The position numbers were made by a program, and so were the translations under genes. A stretch of 44,176 nt of DNA from positions 1 to 44,176 of the forward strand of contig NZ_NIWU01000012.1 in assembly GCF_002236105.1 (NCBI RefSeq), in the 5' to 3' direction. Of the stretch, positions 17,509-25,509 are shown in pieces (position 1 is the first letter of the stretch; each line of letters opens with the position of its first letter). Below the pieces are notes generated by a model, which saw only the letters and a list, made by a program, of their open reading frames with translations, searched no databases and was not told the DNA's origin. This DNA is from Pseudomonas umsongensis (GTDB lineage Bacteria > Pseudomonadota > Gammaproteobacteria > Pseudomonadales > Pseudomonadaceae).

Positions 17509-18243
17509 CTACAAGGCCATTTCCAGCTCGGTCTGCCTGGCGAAACGGTGAATTTCTTTCTGCCCGGCGGCGGTAAGCTGCAGGGCACGAGAATCCACGG
17601 GCAAGTTCAGCCAACCGGACTGCATGAACAGCTGCAGCAACGCCGCACCCAAGGCACCGCCCAGGTGCGGCCGTCTTTCGCTCCAGTCGGGACACGCACA
17701 GGCAACCTTGCCGTTGCGATGGGCCAGCGCCTGAATGAAGACACCGCGTGACGCCAGCTGCGTCGAGCCCTTGAGGGTGATCGTGACCCGCTGGTCGAAC
17801 TGCTCGATCCAGCCGGCCTCCAGCAGGCGCTGGTACAGATCGGCGGCCAGGGTGCCACCCAAGTGGTCCTCACACAGCCGCGCACGCAACAGCGATGAAC
17901 CCCTCGGCTGAGGTTTGGCCAAGGGGGCGGCGCGTTTGAATATGTCCGGGATATCCTGCGGTGTGCTGGCCAGCGTGGCGCTGGCCAGGGCTTCGATCGC
18001 GGCACCGATTTCGGGTGCTGTCAGGCGGAAGAAGCGCTTTCGCCCACGGGTTTCTACTTTCAACAGGCCTCCGGCGGACAACCGCGCCAGGTGCGCACTC
18101 GCCGAAGACGGTGACAGCCCGGCCATCAATGCCAATTCTTCAGTATGTCGAGCCGATCCGTCCATCAAGGCCCACATCATTGCGCTGCGCTTCGGGTCAG
18201 CCAGCAACGTGGCTATCTGGCTGATGCAAGGTGCATGTTCCAT
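17509..18243 (-). CDS. ArsR-family regulator with C-terminal extra domain
   Basis: A 244-aa protein, about twice the size of a simple ArsR regulator. The N-terminal winged helix is at about residues 5-75 (LADPKRSAMMWALMDG, GLSPSSASAHLARLSAGGLL). A second part at about residues 110-240 contains a CACPDWSERRPHLGGALG motif. No classic ArsR metal-box cysteine set is visible in the helix. AGGGAG precedes the start at 18243. It converges on the adenine deaminase gene. The inducer and targets are unknown. Confidence 0.82.
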   Translation of the reverse strand: MEHAPCISQIATLLADPKRSAMMWALMDGSARHTEELALMAGLSPSSASAHLARLSAGGLLKVETRGRKRFFRLTAPEIGAAIEALASATLASTPQDIPDIFKRAAPLAKPQPRGSSLLRARLCEDHLGGTLAADLYQRLLEAGWIEQFDQRVTITLKGSTQLASRGVFIQALAHRNGKVACACPDWSERRPHLGGALGAALLQLFMQSGWLNLPVDSRALQLTAAGQKEIHRFARQTELEMAL

Positions 18244-18469
18244 GTATTCACTCCCTGTTGAATCGTATCGTCCTGCTGCTCAGAGATATCTTGACCCGTC
18301 ATGTGCTGTCGGCCAAACGTGGAAACTGCCATAAACCGGGCTCGCCCTTGCGATCGGTGGTGCGTTCACCAGGCAAGCATCAGTATAGGCCGGTTAGCCG
18401 CCAGATCCTGCCCCCCGCAAACCGCCGATGCTGATAGTTCCTGAGGGAAATTTCGCTTTTTGCCTGAGA
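18244..18469. other. Intergenic, nothing assigned
   Basis: 226 bp between the start of the ArsR gene and the end of the LysR gene. It must hold the ArsR promoter; no clear repeat, RNA or small gene was seen. Confidence 0.4.
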
Positions 18470-19399
18470 CTAATGATCGAAACCCGATAATCCCGGAAAA
18501 TGACTACTCAAATGGGCGCATCGGCTGGCAAGCATTTCCCGCAAAAGGTTCACCGGCTTACTCAACTGTGCGCGATGGGCGCACAACAGATTCAGCGGTG
18601 CGCGCTCACAGAGCAGTTCCGGCATCAGCACTTTCAAGCGCCCCGCTAACACATCGTTGGCCACATCAAGCCAGGATTTGTAAGCGATCCCGGCCCCTGC
18701 CAGCGCCCACAGGCGCACGACATCGGCATCGTCACTGAAACGATCGCCACCGACGGTCAGGCCGACCTCGCGCTTGCCGTCATGAAAACTCCAGTGATCG
18801 TGAACCCGGCTGCCCAGCATGAACAGCAGGCAATTGTGCTGGGCCAGTTGCTCCAGTTGGCGTGGCTCGCCACGCCGGGCGAGGTATTCGGGCGCGGCAC
18901 ACAGCACTCGACGATTGTGTGGGGCGATGGGTAGCGCCACCAGGCTGGAATCTTCCGGCTCGCCGTAGCGCAGGGCGATGTCCACTGGCTGGCGGAACAG
19001 ATCGGCGATGCGGTCGCCCAGCAGCAAGCGCACGGTTAGCTTCGGGTGCTCGCGCTGAAACTCATCCAGCCAGGGCAGCAGCAGGTTGCGCCCAAAGTCC
19101 GAAGGCGCGGACAACTGCAAGACGCCGCTGACCTGATCCTGACCGCTGGCCAACAGACGCCGGCCTTCGTCGAGATGACTCAAGGCCGCCCGAGCGTACT
19201 CCAGAAAACCTTCGCCTTCTGCGGTCAGGCGCAGGCTGCGGGTCGAGCGGGCCAGCAGGCGGGCGCCCAGTTGCTGTTCGATGCGCTTCAACGCCGCGCT
19301 CGCCACTGCTGCCGACATGTCCATGCCCCGTGCGGCCGCGGACAGGCTGCCCAGGTCCGCCGCACGGACGAACAACTGCAAATCATCGAACCGCAGCAT
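18470..19399 (-). CDS. LysR-type regulator
   Basis: A 309-aa LysR-family protein of the group that controls divergent oxidoreductase genes. The helix-turn-helix is at about residues 1-60 (MLRFDDLQLFVRAADLGSLS, AVASAALKRIEQQLGARLLA), and the effector domain starts at about residue 88. The start at 19399 is chosen for AAGG upstream; MKAH at 19411 is the alternative. It is divergent from the reductase gene at 19526 and is probably its regulator. Confidence 0.86.
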   Translation of the reverse strand: MLRFDDLQLFVRAADLGSLSAAARGMDMSAAVASAALKRIEQQLGARLLARSTRSLRLTAEGEGFLEYARAALSHLDEGRRLLASGQDQVSGVLQLSAPSDFGRNLLLPWLDEFQREHPKLTVRLLLGDRIADLFRQPVDIALRYGEPEDSSLVALPIAPHNRRVLCAAPEYLARRGEPRQLEQLAQHNCLLFMLGSRVHDHWSFHDGKREVGLTVGGDRFSDDADVVRLWALAGAGIAYKSWLDVANDVLAGRLKVLMPELLCERAPLNLLCAHRAQLSKPVNLLREMLASRCAHLSSHFPGLSGFDH

Positions 19400-19525
19400 G
19401 TGAGCCTTCATTATCAAAAAAACATTGAAAGAGACTGCTCTTTTAGCGGGTTTTATCTTCCTTAGAAATAGCCAATCATCCATCCCATCGAATCTTAATT
19501 CAGATAGTTATTTGGGAGCCTTCCA

Positions 19526-20539
19526 ATGAAAGCCGTTGCCTACTACGCCTCGTTGCCGATCAGCGATGAAAACGCCCTGCAAGACATCGAACTGCCGGAG
19601 CCAGTCGCTGGCCCCCGCGACCTGCTGGTGGAGGTCAAGGCCATCTCGGTGAACCCGGTGGACACCAAGGTCCGGCAGAACGTCCAGCCTGAAGCCGGCG
19701 CGGCTAAAGTGCTGGGGTGGGACGTGGCCGGCGTGGTCAAGTCGGTCGGCAGCGAAGTGACATTGTTCAAGGCCGGCGACAAGGTCTTCTACGCCGGCTC
19801 CATCGCCCGTGCCGGCGGTAACAGCGAGCTGCACGTGGTGGATGAACGAATCGTCGGCCATATGCCGAACACCCTGGGTTTCGCCGAGGCCGCCGCCCTG
19901 CCGTTGACGGCCATTACCGCGTGGGAGTTGCTGTTCGAGCGCCTGCAGGTGCACGAAGGCAAGACCGTTGAAGGCCAGAGCCTGTTGATCGTCGGTGCGG
20001 CCGGCGGCGTCGGTTCGATCCTCACGCAACTGGCCAAACAGCTCACGGGCCTGAATGTGATCGGTACCGCTTCGCGCCCGCAGACCCAAAGCTGGGTGAA
20101 AGCGCTGGGAGCCGATCAGGTGATCGATCACAGCCAGCCACTGGCACAGGCCCTCAAACAGGCCGGCATCGATCAGGTGACCCATGTCGCCAGCCTGACC
20201 CAAACCGATCATCACCTGGATCAACTGGTCGAGGCGTTGGCACCACAAGGCAAGCTGGCACTGATCGACGACCCGAAAAGCCTCGACGTGACCAAGCTCA
20301 AGCGCAAGAGCCTGTCACTGCACTGGGAGTTCATGTACACCCGCTCACTGTTCGAAACCGCGGACATGATTGAACAGCACAAATTGCTCAACCGGGTAGC
20401 CGAGCTGATCGACGCCGGCACTCTGAAAACCACGGTTGGCGAACATTTCGGCATCATCAACGCGGCGAACCTGCGGCGTGCCCATGCACTGCTGGAAAGC
20501 GGAAAATCCAAGGGCAAGATTGTGCTGGAAGGGTTTTAA
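19526..20539 (+). CDS. Zinc-less medium-chain reductase (quinone oxidoreductase-like)
   Basis: A 337-aa MDR protein labelled 'zinc-binding alcohol dehydrogenase' in databases. It has the GroES-like N-terminal half (VEVKAISVNPVDTKVR) and the NAD(P)H motif VGAAGGVGSI at about residues 155-164. The catalytic zinc cysteine/histidine ligands of true alcohol dehydrogenases are absent, so it is likely an NADPH:quinone or enone reductase. GGGAG lies upstream of ATG 19526. It is divergent from the LysR gene with 126 bp between starts. Confidence 0.88.
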   Translation: MKAVAYYASLPISDENALQDIELPEPVAGPRDLLVEVKAISVNPVDTKVRQNVQPEAGAAKVLGWDVAGVVKSVGSEVTLFKAGDKVFYAGSIARAGGNSELHVVDERIVGHMPNTLGFAEAAALPLTAITAWELLFERLQVHEGKTVEGQSLLIVGAAGGVGSILTQLAKQLTGLNVIGTASRPQTQSWVKALGADQVIDHSQPLAQALKQAGIDQVTHVASLTQTDHHLDQLVEALAPQGKLALIDDPKSLDVTKLKRKSLSLHWEFMYTRSLFETADMIEQHKLLNRVAELIDAGTLKTTVGEHFGIINAANLRRAHALLESGKSKGKIVLEGF

Positions 20540-20540
20540 G

Positions 20541-20610
20541 CGACTGCAGGAGCTGCCGAAGGCTGCTCTCGGACTGCGATGTTTTTTGTTACAAACCGTC
20601 AGTCCGAGAG
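20541..20610. other. Degenerate REP unit and 11-bp inverted repeat
   Basis: A decayed single copy of the GATCGCAGC-family REP begins at 20545 (GCAGGAGCTGCCGAAGGCTG). It overlaps a perfect 11-bp inverted pair CTCTCGGACTG (20566-20576) and CAGTCCGAGAG (20600-20610) with a 23-base loop. The pair lies 83 bp upstream of the 56-aa gene and could be the reductase terminator or an operator. Confidence 0.55.
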
Positions 20611-20692
20611 TTGAGCCTTGTCACAATCGCGCTCGTATTCAGGACTACAATCGAAGCCTCTGCGAGAAATCTTTTACTTGAGGAGGTCAGTA

Positions 20693-20863
20693 ATGAAGAT
20701 CCTGATAAAAGAATTGGCAAAGTCCCAGTGGCAGGTTCGCCTGGATCAACATGCCGTCACCTTCCGCAGCGAAGCCGAAGCCCGCGCCTTCACCAATACC
20801 CTTGAAGCGCGCCTACACGCCCCGCACCAGATACCCGACCGCCAACAGCGCGCTGTTGGCTGA
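20693..20863 (+). CDS. Small conserved-looking protein, 56 aa, unknown
   Basis: A 56-aa protein with a strong GAGGAGGT ribosome site 5 bases before ATG 20693. It has a beta-hairpin-like start (MKILIKELAKSQWQVRLDQH) and a helix with SEAEARAFTNTLEARL, and no signal or membrane span. Codon use looks like its neighbours. The last residues RQQRAVG are encoded by a 20-bp palindrome. It converges on the efflux gene (8 bp between the coding ends). I do not recognise a function. Confidence 0.7.
   Translation: MKILIKELAKSQWQVRLDQHAVTFRSEAEARAFTNTLEARLHAPHQIPDRQQRAVG
20841..20860. repeat. 20-bp perfect palindrome between convergent genes
   Basis: GCCAACAGCGCGCTGTTGGC is perfectly self-complementary (8-bp stem, CGCG loop). 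It lies inside the last codons of the 56-aa gene and just before the end of the convergent efflux gene. There is no T-tract on either side, so it is not a standard terminator. Confidence 0.6.
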
Positions 20864-20871
20864 GTCAGTCC

Positions 20872-22068
20872 TCAAACCTGGACTTGCACCAACGCCCGGG
20901 CATTTTGTATACGTCGGGTGAGCAGCGCCGCGCTCACCACCAGAATCCCGCACAGGCTGATGACCATGGCCATCGGCATGGCGGTGCCGTCGTGCAACAC
21001 ACCGACCAGCGCCGCAGCGCCTGCTGCGACACTGAATTGCAGGCACCCGAGCATGGCCGAAGCACTGCCGGCGCGGGCACCCTGGCCGTTCATCGCGCAG
21101 GCCGAGGCATTGGGAAGAATGCAACCGAGGCTGGCGATACAGACGAATAATGGAATCAGCAGCGGCCAAAGCTGTGCGGTGTGCAGCGCACTGACGGCGA
21201 GCAACGCCAGGCCGGCTCCGAGGTAGATCCACACTGTGCGTGTCAGCAGGAACGCCGGACCACGCTTGGCCAACAGTCGCGCGTTGACTTGGGCCACGAG
21301 GATGAACCCCGCCGCGTTGGCACCGAAGAACCAGCCAAAATGTTCAGCCGGAACGCCATAGAGCTTGATGAAGATGAACGGCGACCCGGCGATGTAGGAG
21401 AACATGCCGGCGATGGCGATACCGCCCGTCAGGGCATGGCCGAGGTATACCGGGTCCTTGAGCAAACGTGCGTACTGGCGCAACGCCCCCGCCAAGGGTT
21501 GGCGTGGCAAATGGGCGGGCATGCTTTCTGGCAGGCCCAGTGCCACGGCCAGCCCTGCCAGGGCACTGAACCCAGTCAGCGCGAGGAAGATCGACTGCCA
21601 GCCAGTGGTGTTGACCAGCAAACCGCCGAGCATCGGTGCAAGAATCGGCGCCAACCCCATCACCAGCATCAATTGCGAAAAGACTTTTGCCGAGCCCACC
21701 GCATCGCATTTGTCGCTGACCACAGCCCTCGAGATCACCATCCCTGCGCAACCACCCAGTGCCTGGATGAACCGCGCACCGATCAGCCACTCCAGGCTCG
21801 GTGCATACGCGCACGCCAACGAAGCGGCGGTAAACAGCCCGACCCCGATCAGCAACGGCATGCGTCGCCCGAAACGATCAGCCACCGGGCCGTAAGCCAG
21901 CTGACCAATGGACAAGCCGAGGAAATAGGCGGCCAATGTCAGCTGAACGTGTTTTTCGTCGGTGCCGAAGGCGAGCGCCATTGCCGGGAACGCCGGCAGA
22001 TAAAAATCGATCGCCAGCGGACCGAAAGCGCTCAAGGCGCCAAGAATCAGGATTGTGCGAAAATTCAT
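20872..22068 (-). CDS. Bcr/CflA-family multidrug efflux transporter (MFS)
   Basis: A 398-aa twelve-span MFS drug:proton antiporter. The motif-A segment GPVADRFGRRMPLLIG is at about residues 60-75, the N-terminus carries GALSAFGPLAIDFYLPAFP, typical of Bcr/CflA proteins, and RAVVSDKCD is the loop after span 5. Length is normal. The ribosome site is weak. An operator-like palindrome lies 68 bp upstream of the start. Substrates of this family include bicyclomycin and chloramphenicol-type drugs; the substrate here is unknown. Confidence 0.9.
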   Translation of the reverse strand: MNFRTILILGALSAFGPLAIDFYLPAFPAMALAFGTDEKHVQLTLAAYFLGLSIGQLAYGPVADRFGRRMPLLIGVGLFTAASLACAYAPSLEWLIGARFIQALGGCAGMVISRAVVSDKCDAVGSAKVFSQLMLVMGLAPILAPMLGGLLVNTTGWQSIFLALTGFSALAGLAVALGLPESMPAHLPRQPLAGALRQYARLLKDPVYLGHALTGGIAIAGMFSYIAGSPFIFIKLYGVPAEHFGWFFGANAAGFILVAQVNARLLAKRGPAFLLTRTVWIYLGAGLALLAVSALHTAQLWPLLIPLFVCIASLGCILPNASACAMNGQGARAGSASAMLGCLQFSVAAGAAALVGVLHDGTAMPMAMVISLCGILVVSAALLTRRIQNARALVQVQV

Positions 22069-22135
22069 CAGGCATCCAATGGGACAGAAGTCGGCAGCCC
22101 GACAGTCTAGCCGCGCATGGACGCCTTGAACATTA

Positions 22136-22151
22136 AGTTAGCTCGCTAACT
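22136..22151. promoter_or_regulatory. Operator-like palindrome upstream of efflux gene
   Basis: AGTTAGCTCGCTAACT has perfect 7-bp arms around TC, in an AT-rich stretch 68 bp upstream of the Bcr/CflA start. On neither strand does a T-tract follow the stem, so it is more like a TetR- or MarR-type operator than a terminator for copZ. Confidence 0.55.
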
Positions 22152-22161
22152 ATTAAAAAAT

Positions 22162-22359
22162 TCAGGCCAGCTTCACGCGGTAGCCTTCTTCACTGATGAG
22201 CTCGATCACTTGCTCGGCGCTCAATGCACTTTCTACGCCGACTTCCCTGGCCGCCAGGTCGACCCGCACACTCGCGGCCGGGTCCTTGGCCTGCACAGCC
22301 TGGGTGATCGCCTTGACGCAGTGACCGCAGGACATGCCTTCAACGTTAAACACTTGCAT
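22162..22359 (-). CDS. copZ: CopZ-type copper chaperone
   Basis: A 65-aa heavy-metal-associated domain with the metal motif GMSCGHC (cysteines at residues 10 and 13). It carries Cu(I) in the cytoplasm and hands it to CopA or CueR. The start at 22359 has an AAAGGAG site upstream. Its own CueR-type promoter lies 42-72 bp upstream. It is divergent from the secreted small protein gene and belongs with copA and cueR. Confidence 0.93.
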   Translation of the reverse strand: MQVFNVEGMSCGHCVKAITQAVQAKDPAASVRVDLAAREVGVESALSAEQVIELISEEGYRVKLA

Positions 22360-22400
22360 GGATGACTCCTTTACTGAGGTGTTTGAATGAGGTGAGCTAC

Positions 22401-22431
22401 AGTCTCGAGCTTGCCCCCATGGCAAGGTCAA
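22401..22431 (-). promoter_or_regulatory. CueR-type promoter of copZ
   Basis: On the minus strand: TTGACC (22431-22426), a dyad CTTGCC..GGCAAG (22426-22410) in a 19-bp spacer, then GAGACT (22406-22401). The dyad and spacer match CueR-controlled copper promoters and the second site before copA. Confidence 0.8.
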
Positions 22432-22518
22432 GTTCCGAAGTGACCTGCCGGGCTGGCAATCGGCTTCGCGCTCGGCCAAGCTGCGTGCATCTACGACTTG
22501 ATTCCAGGAGATTCAGCC

Positions 22519-22902
22519 ATGCGCTGGTCAGCTTTCAGCCTGTTAGGCCTGCTCAGCCTTTTCACCGCCACAGCCCCGGTCAATGCCGCCGGTGAGGATT
22601 ATGGCGTGCTGATCATTTCCCGCGAGCGCCTGGAAGTCGCAACCAGCTGCGAAATCGGCGTGTACATCCAGGACCAGCTGGCGGCGCGGCTGTTCCAGGA
22701 GCAGAGCACCTCGTTCAACTTGCCACCGGGCAATGTGTCGCTGCGCTTGAAGTTGCTGCCGGGCCAGGCGCCGGGGTGTAACCCGGGCATGTTGGCGCCG
22801 GGTTCGCAAGACATCCAGCTCAGGGCCGGTGATATGTTGAAATACCGGATTGCGATGACACAGGATGGGATGTATCTCAAGCGCGCAGGCCTCGGATACT
22901 GA
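22519..22902 (+). CDS. Secreted small protein, unknown function
   Basis: A 127-aa protein with a signal peptide of about 23 residues ending PVNA and a mature part of about 104 residues. The mature part looks all-beta, with an IYIQD-like strand (VYIQDQLAARLF) and NLPPGNVSLRLKL, a pattern seen in small PEGA/DUF2846-like envelope domains. Two cysteines (ATSCEIG and PGCNPG) could form a disulfide. AGGAG precedes ATG 22519. It sits between copZ (divergent) and copA (same strand, beyond a REP element). A copper role is possible by position only. Confidence 0.72.
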   Translation: MRWSAFSLLGLLSLFTATAPVNAAGEDYGVLIISRERLEVATSCEIGVYIQDQLAARLFQEQSTSFNLPPGNVSLRLKLLPGQAPGCNPGMLAPGSQDIQLRAGDMLKYRIAMTQDGMYLKRAGLGY

Positions 22903-22911
22903 AACATCCCC

Positions 22912-23029
22912 CTGTAGGAGCGAGCATGCTCCGGGCGGCGTTCCGACGAAGGTCGTCAACGATAACGCTGGAAACCTGACACCCCGCGGCGCTCTCGGGT
23001 TCATCGCGAGCAGGCTCGCTCCTACAAGG
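22912..23029. repeat. BIME with core and TTCCGACGAA module on the left
   Basis: Inverted terminal units (GGAGCGAGCATGCTC and GAGCAGGCTCGCTCC) enclose a core reading GTCAACGATAACGCTGGAAA and onward. The left end carries an extra CGGGCGGCGTTCCGACGAA module. The element at 42502 has the same core but this module on the right. Confidence 0.85.
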
Positions 23030-23055
23030 TTGATATCGCACTTTGATCTTGGTGC

Positions 23056-23086
23056 TTGACCTTGCCAGCATGGCAAGGTTGATCCT
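23056..23086 (+). promoter_or_regulatory. CueR-type promoter of copA
   Basis: TTGACC (23056-23061), a perfect dyad CCTTGCCA / TGGCAAGG (23060-23078) within a 19-bp spacer, then GATCCT (23081-23086), 30 bp before the copA start. This is the classic MerR-family copper promoter layout. Confidence 0.88.
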
Positions 23087-23115
23087 GTAGGCAACTACTA
23101 CAGGGAGCGTGACCG

Positions 23116-25509
23116 ATGTCCGAATCCATTACTTTCGATCTGCCAATTGCCGGCATGACCTGTGCCAGCTGCGCCGGGCGTGTCGAGCGCGCCTTGAGCA
23201 AAGTCGTCGGCGCCAGTGCCGTCAGCGTCAACCTGGCCACCGAGCAGGCCCGGGTTCAAGCGCCGGTCGACAGCCTCCCGGCCTTGATGGAGGCCGTGCA
23301 AAAAGCCGGTTATAGCGTGCCGCAGCAGCGCCTGGAATTGAGCATCGACGGCATGACCTGCGCCTCCTGTGTCGGCCGGGTCGAACGGGCACTGAGCAAG
23401 GTGGCGGGGGTCAAGAGCGTCAGCGTTAACCTGGCCAATGAACGCGCTCATGTGGAACTGTTCGGGCAAGTCGATCCGCAAGCCCTGATCGGTGCCGTGA
23501 CCAAGGCCGGTTACGTCGCCAGCGTCTGGCAAGACGATCAGCCACATATCGACACGCAGCAAACCCGACTGTACCGCGAGCGCTGGGCCTTGATCGCAGC
23601 CATCGCCCTCGCCTTGCCCCTGGTTTTGCCGATGTTGCTGCAACCGTTCGGCGTGCACTGGATGCTTCCGGCCTGGGCGCAGTTCGCCTTGGCCACGCCG
23701 GTGCAATTCATCTTTGGCGCACGGTTTTATGTAGCCGCCTGGAAAGCCGTGCGTGCCGGCGCTGGCAACATGGATCTGCTGGTCGCGCTGGGCACCAGTG
23801 CCGGTTATGGCTTGAGCGTGTACGAATGGGCCACCGCCGCCGGGCGCATGCCGCACCTGTATTTCGAAGCCTCGGCTGTAGTGATTGCCCTGGTGTTGTT
23901 GGGCAAGTACCTGGAAAGCCGCGCCAAACGCCAGACTGCCAGCGCCATTCGCGCCCTGGAAGCGCTTCGCCCGGAGCGGGCGATCCAGGTCGTCGACGGC
24001 CGTGAGCAGGAAGTCGCCATCAGCGCCTTGCGCCTCAATGACCTGGTACTGGTCAAACCCGGCGAACGCTTTCCGGTGGACGGTGAAGTGGTCGACGGCC
24101 AGAGCCATGCCGACGAAGCGCTGATCAGCGGCGAAAGCCTGCCGGTGCCCAAGCAACCCGGTGACAAGGTCACGGGCGGCGCGATCAATGGTGAAGGTCG
24201 CCTGCTGGTACGCACTCAGGCACTTGGCGCGGAAACGGTGCTGGCTCGCATCATTCGACTGGTTGAGGACGCTCAGGCGGCCAAGGCCCCGATCCAGAAA
24301 TTGGTGGATAAAGTCAGCCAGATCTTCGTGCCGGTTGTGCTGCTGCTGGCACTCGCTACCCTGATTGGCTGGTGGCTGTACGGCGCGCCACTGGAAACCG
24401 CGCTGATCAATGCCGTGGCGGTGCTGGTAATCGCCTGCCCTTGTGCCCTGGGCTTGGCCACGCCGACGGCGATCATGGCCGGCACCGGGGTGGCGGCGCG
24501 GCATGGGATTCTGATCAAGGACGCCGAAGCGCTGGAACGTGCCCATGAAGTCAGTGCAGTGGTGTTCGACAAAACCGGAACCCTGACCTCTGGCACCCCG
24601 CGCATCGCCCACTTGAGCGCCATCGACGGTGACGAAACCGCCCTGCTGCAACTGGCCGGCGCCTTGCAACGTGGCAGTGAGCATCCGCTGGCCAAGGCTG
24701 TGCTGGATGAGTGCGCACAACGCGGTCTGATCGTGGCCGATGTCAGCGACAGTCAGTCCCTGACAGGGCGCGGCATTGCCGGCAGTCTTGAGGGCCGTAG
24801 GCTGGCACTGGGTAATCGACGTCTATTGGAAGAAAGCGGATTGCGCGCAGGTGAATTGGCCGATTCGGCAACTGCCTGGGAAGCCGAAGGCCGGACCCTG
24901 TCCTGGCTGATCGAGCAAAGCCCGGCACCGCGAGTACTGGGATTGTTCGCTTTCGGTGACACGCTCAAGCCTGGCGCGCTGCAAGCCGTGCAACAACTCA
25001 GCGCACGCCATATCAGCAGCCACTTGCTGACCGGCGACAACCGAGGCAGCGCCAAAGTGGTCGCCGATGCACTGGGCATCACGAATGTACACGCCGAAGT
25101 GCTGCCGGCAGACAAAGCCGCCGAAGTCGCCATGCTGAAGAAAACCGGTGTGGTGGCGATGGTTGGCGACGGCATCAACGATGCGCCGGCACTGGCCGCG
25201 GCGGATATCGGCATTGCCATGGGAGGCGGTACCGACGTGGCCATGCACGCCGCCGGGATCACCCTGATGCGCGGCGATCCGCGATTGGTGCCCGCGGCGC
25301 TGGAAATCAGCCGCAAGACCTACGCGAAGATCCGCCAGAATCTGTTCTGGGCCTTTGTCTATAACCTGATCGGCATTCCGCTGGCGGCCTTCGGATTCCT
25401 CAACCCAGTACTCGCCGGTGCGGCAATGGCGTTGTCGAGTGTGAGCGTGGTGAGCAATGCGCTACTGTTGAAAACCTGGAAACCCGAGGATCTGGAGGAC
25501 AAGCGATGA
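23116..25509 (+). CDS. copA: Cu(I)-exporting P1B-type ATPase CopA
   Basis: A 797-aa copper pump that moves Cu(I) from cytoplasm to periplasm. It has two N-terminal metal domains with CxxC at C16/C19 and C82/C85, eight predicted membrane spans, the ion-pathway CPC at 441-443, the phosphorylated D485 (DKTGTLT), SEHPLA in the nucleotide domain, and GDGINDAP with D685 and D689. All key residues are intact. GGGAG lies upstream of ATG 23116. Its last four bases overlap the cueR start (ATGA), so pump and regulator are coupled and cueR is induced along with copA. Confidence 0.96.
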   Translation: MSESITFDLPIAGMTCASCAGRVERALSKVVGASAVSVNLATEQARVQAPVDSLPALMEAVQKAGYSVPQQRLELSIDGMTCASCVGRVERALSKVAGVKSVSVNLANERAHVELFGQVDPQALIGAVTKAGYVASVWQDDQPHIDTQQTRLYRERWALIAAIALALPLVLPMLLQPFGVHWMLPAWAQFALATPVQFIFGARFYVAAWKAVRAGAGNMDLLVALGTSAGYGLSVYEWATAAGRMPHLYFEASAVVIALVLLGKYLESRAKRQTASAIRALEALRPERAIQVVDGREQEVAISALRLNDLVLVKPGERFPVDGEVVDGQSHADEALISGESLPVPKQPGDKVTGGAINGEGRLLVRTQALGAETVLARIIRLVEDAQAAKAPIQKLVDKVSQIFVPVVLLLALATLIGWWLYGAPLETALINAVAVLVIACPCALGLATPTAIMAGTGVAARHGILIKDAEALERAHEVSAVVFDKTGTLTSGTPRIAHLSAIDGDETALLQLAGALQRGSEHPLAKAVLDECAQRGLIVADVSDSQSLTGRGIAGSLEGRRLALGNRRLLEESGLRAGELADSATAWEAEGRTLSWLIEQSPAPRVLGLFAFGDTLKPGALQAVQQLSARHISSHLLTGDNRGSAKVVADALGITNVHAEVLPADKAAEVAMLKKTGVVAMVGDGINDAPALAAADIGIAMGGGTDVAMHAAGITLMRGDPRLVPAALEISRKTYAKIRQNLFWAFVYNLIGIPLAAFGFLNPVLAGAAMALSSVSVVSNALLLKTWKPEDLEDKR

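Noticed and set aside
22136..22161. Rho-independent terminator for copZ
   Set aside because: On the minus strand the T-rich stretch comes before the stem, not after it, so the hairpin cannot terminate copZ in the usual way.
23098..24720. 540-aa minus-strand open frame opposite copA
   Set aside because: Long antisense frames are common opposite GC-rich genes; copA is fully supported by motifs and promoter.
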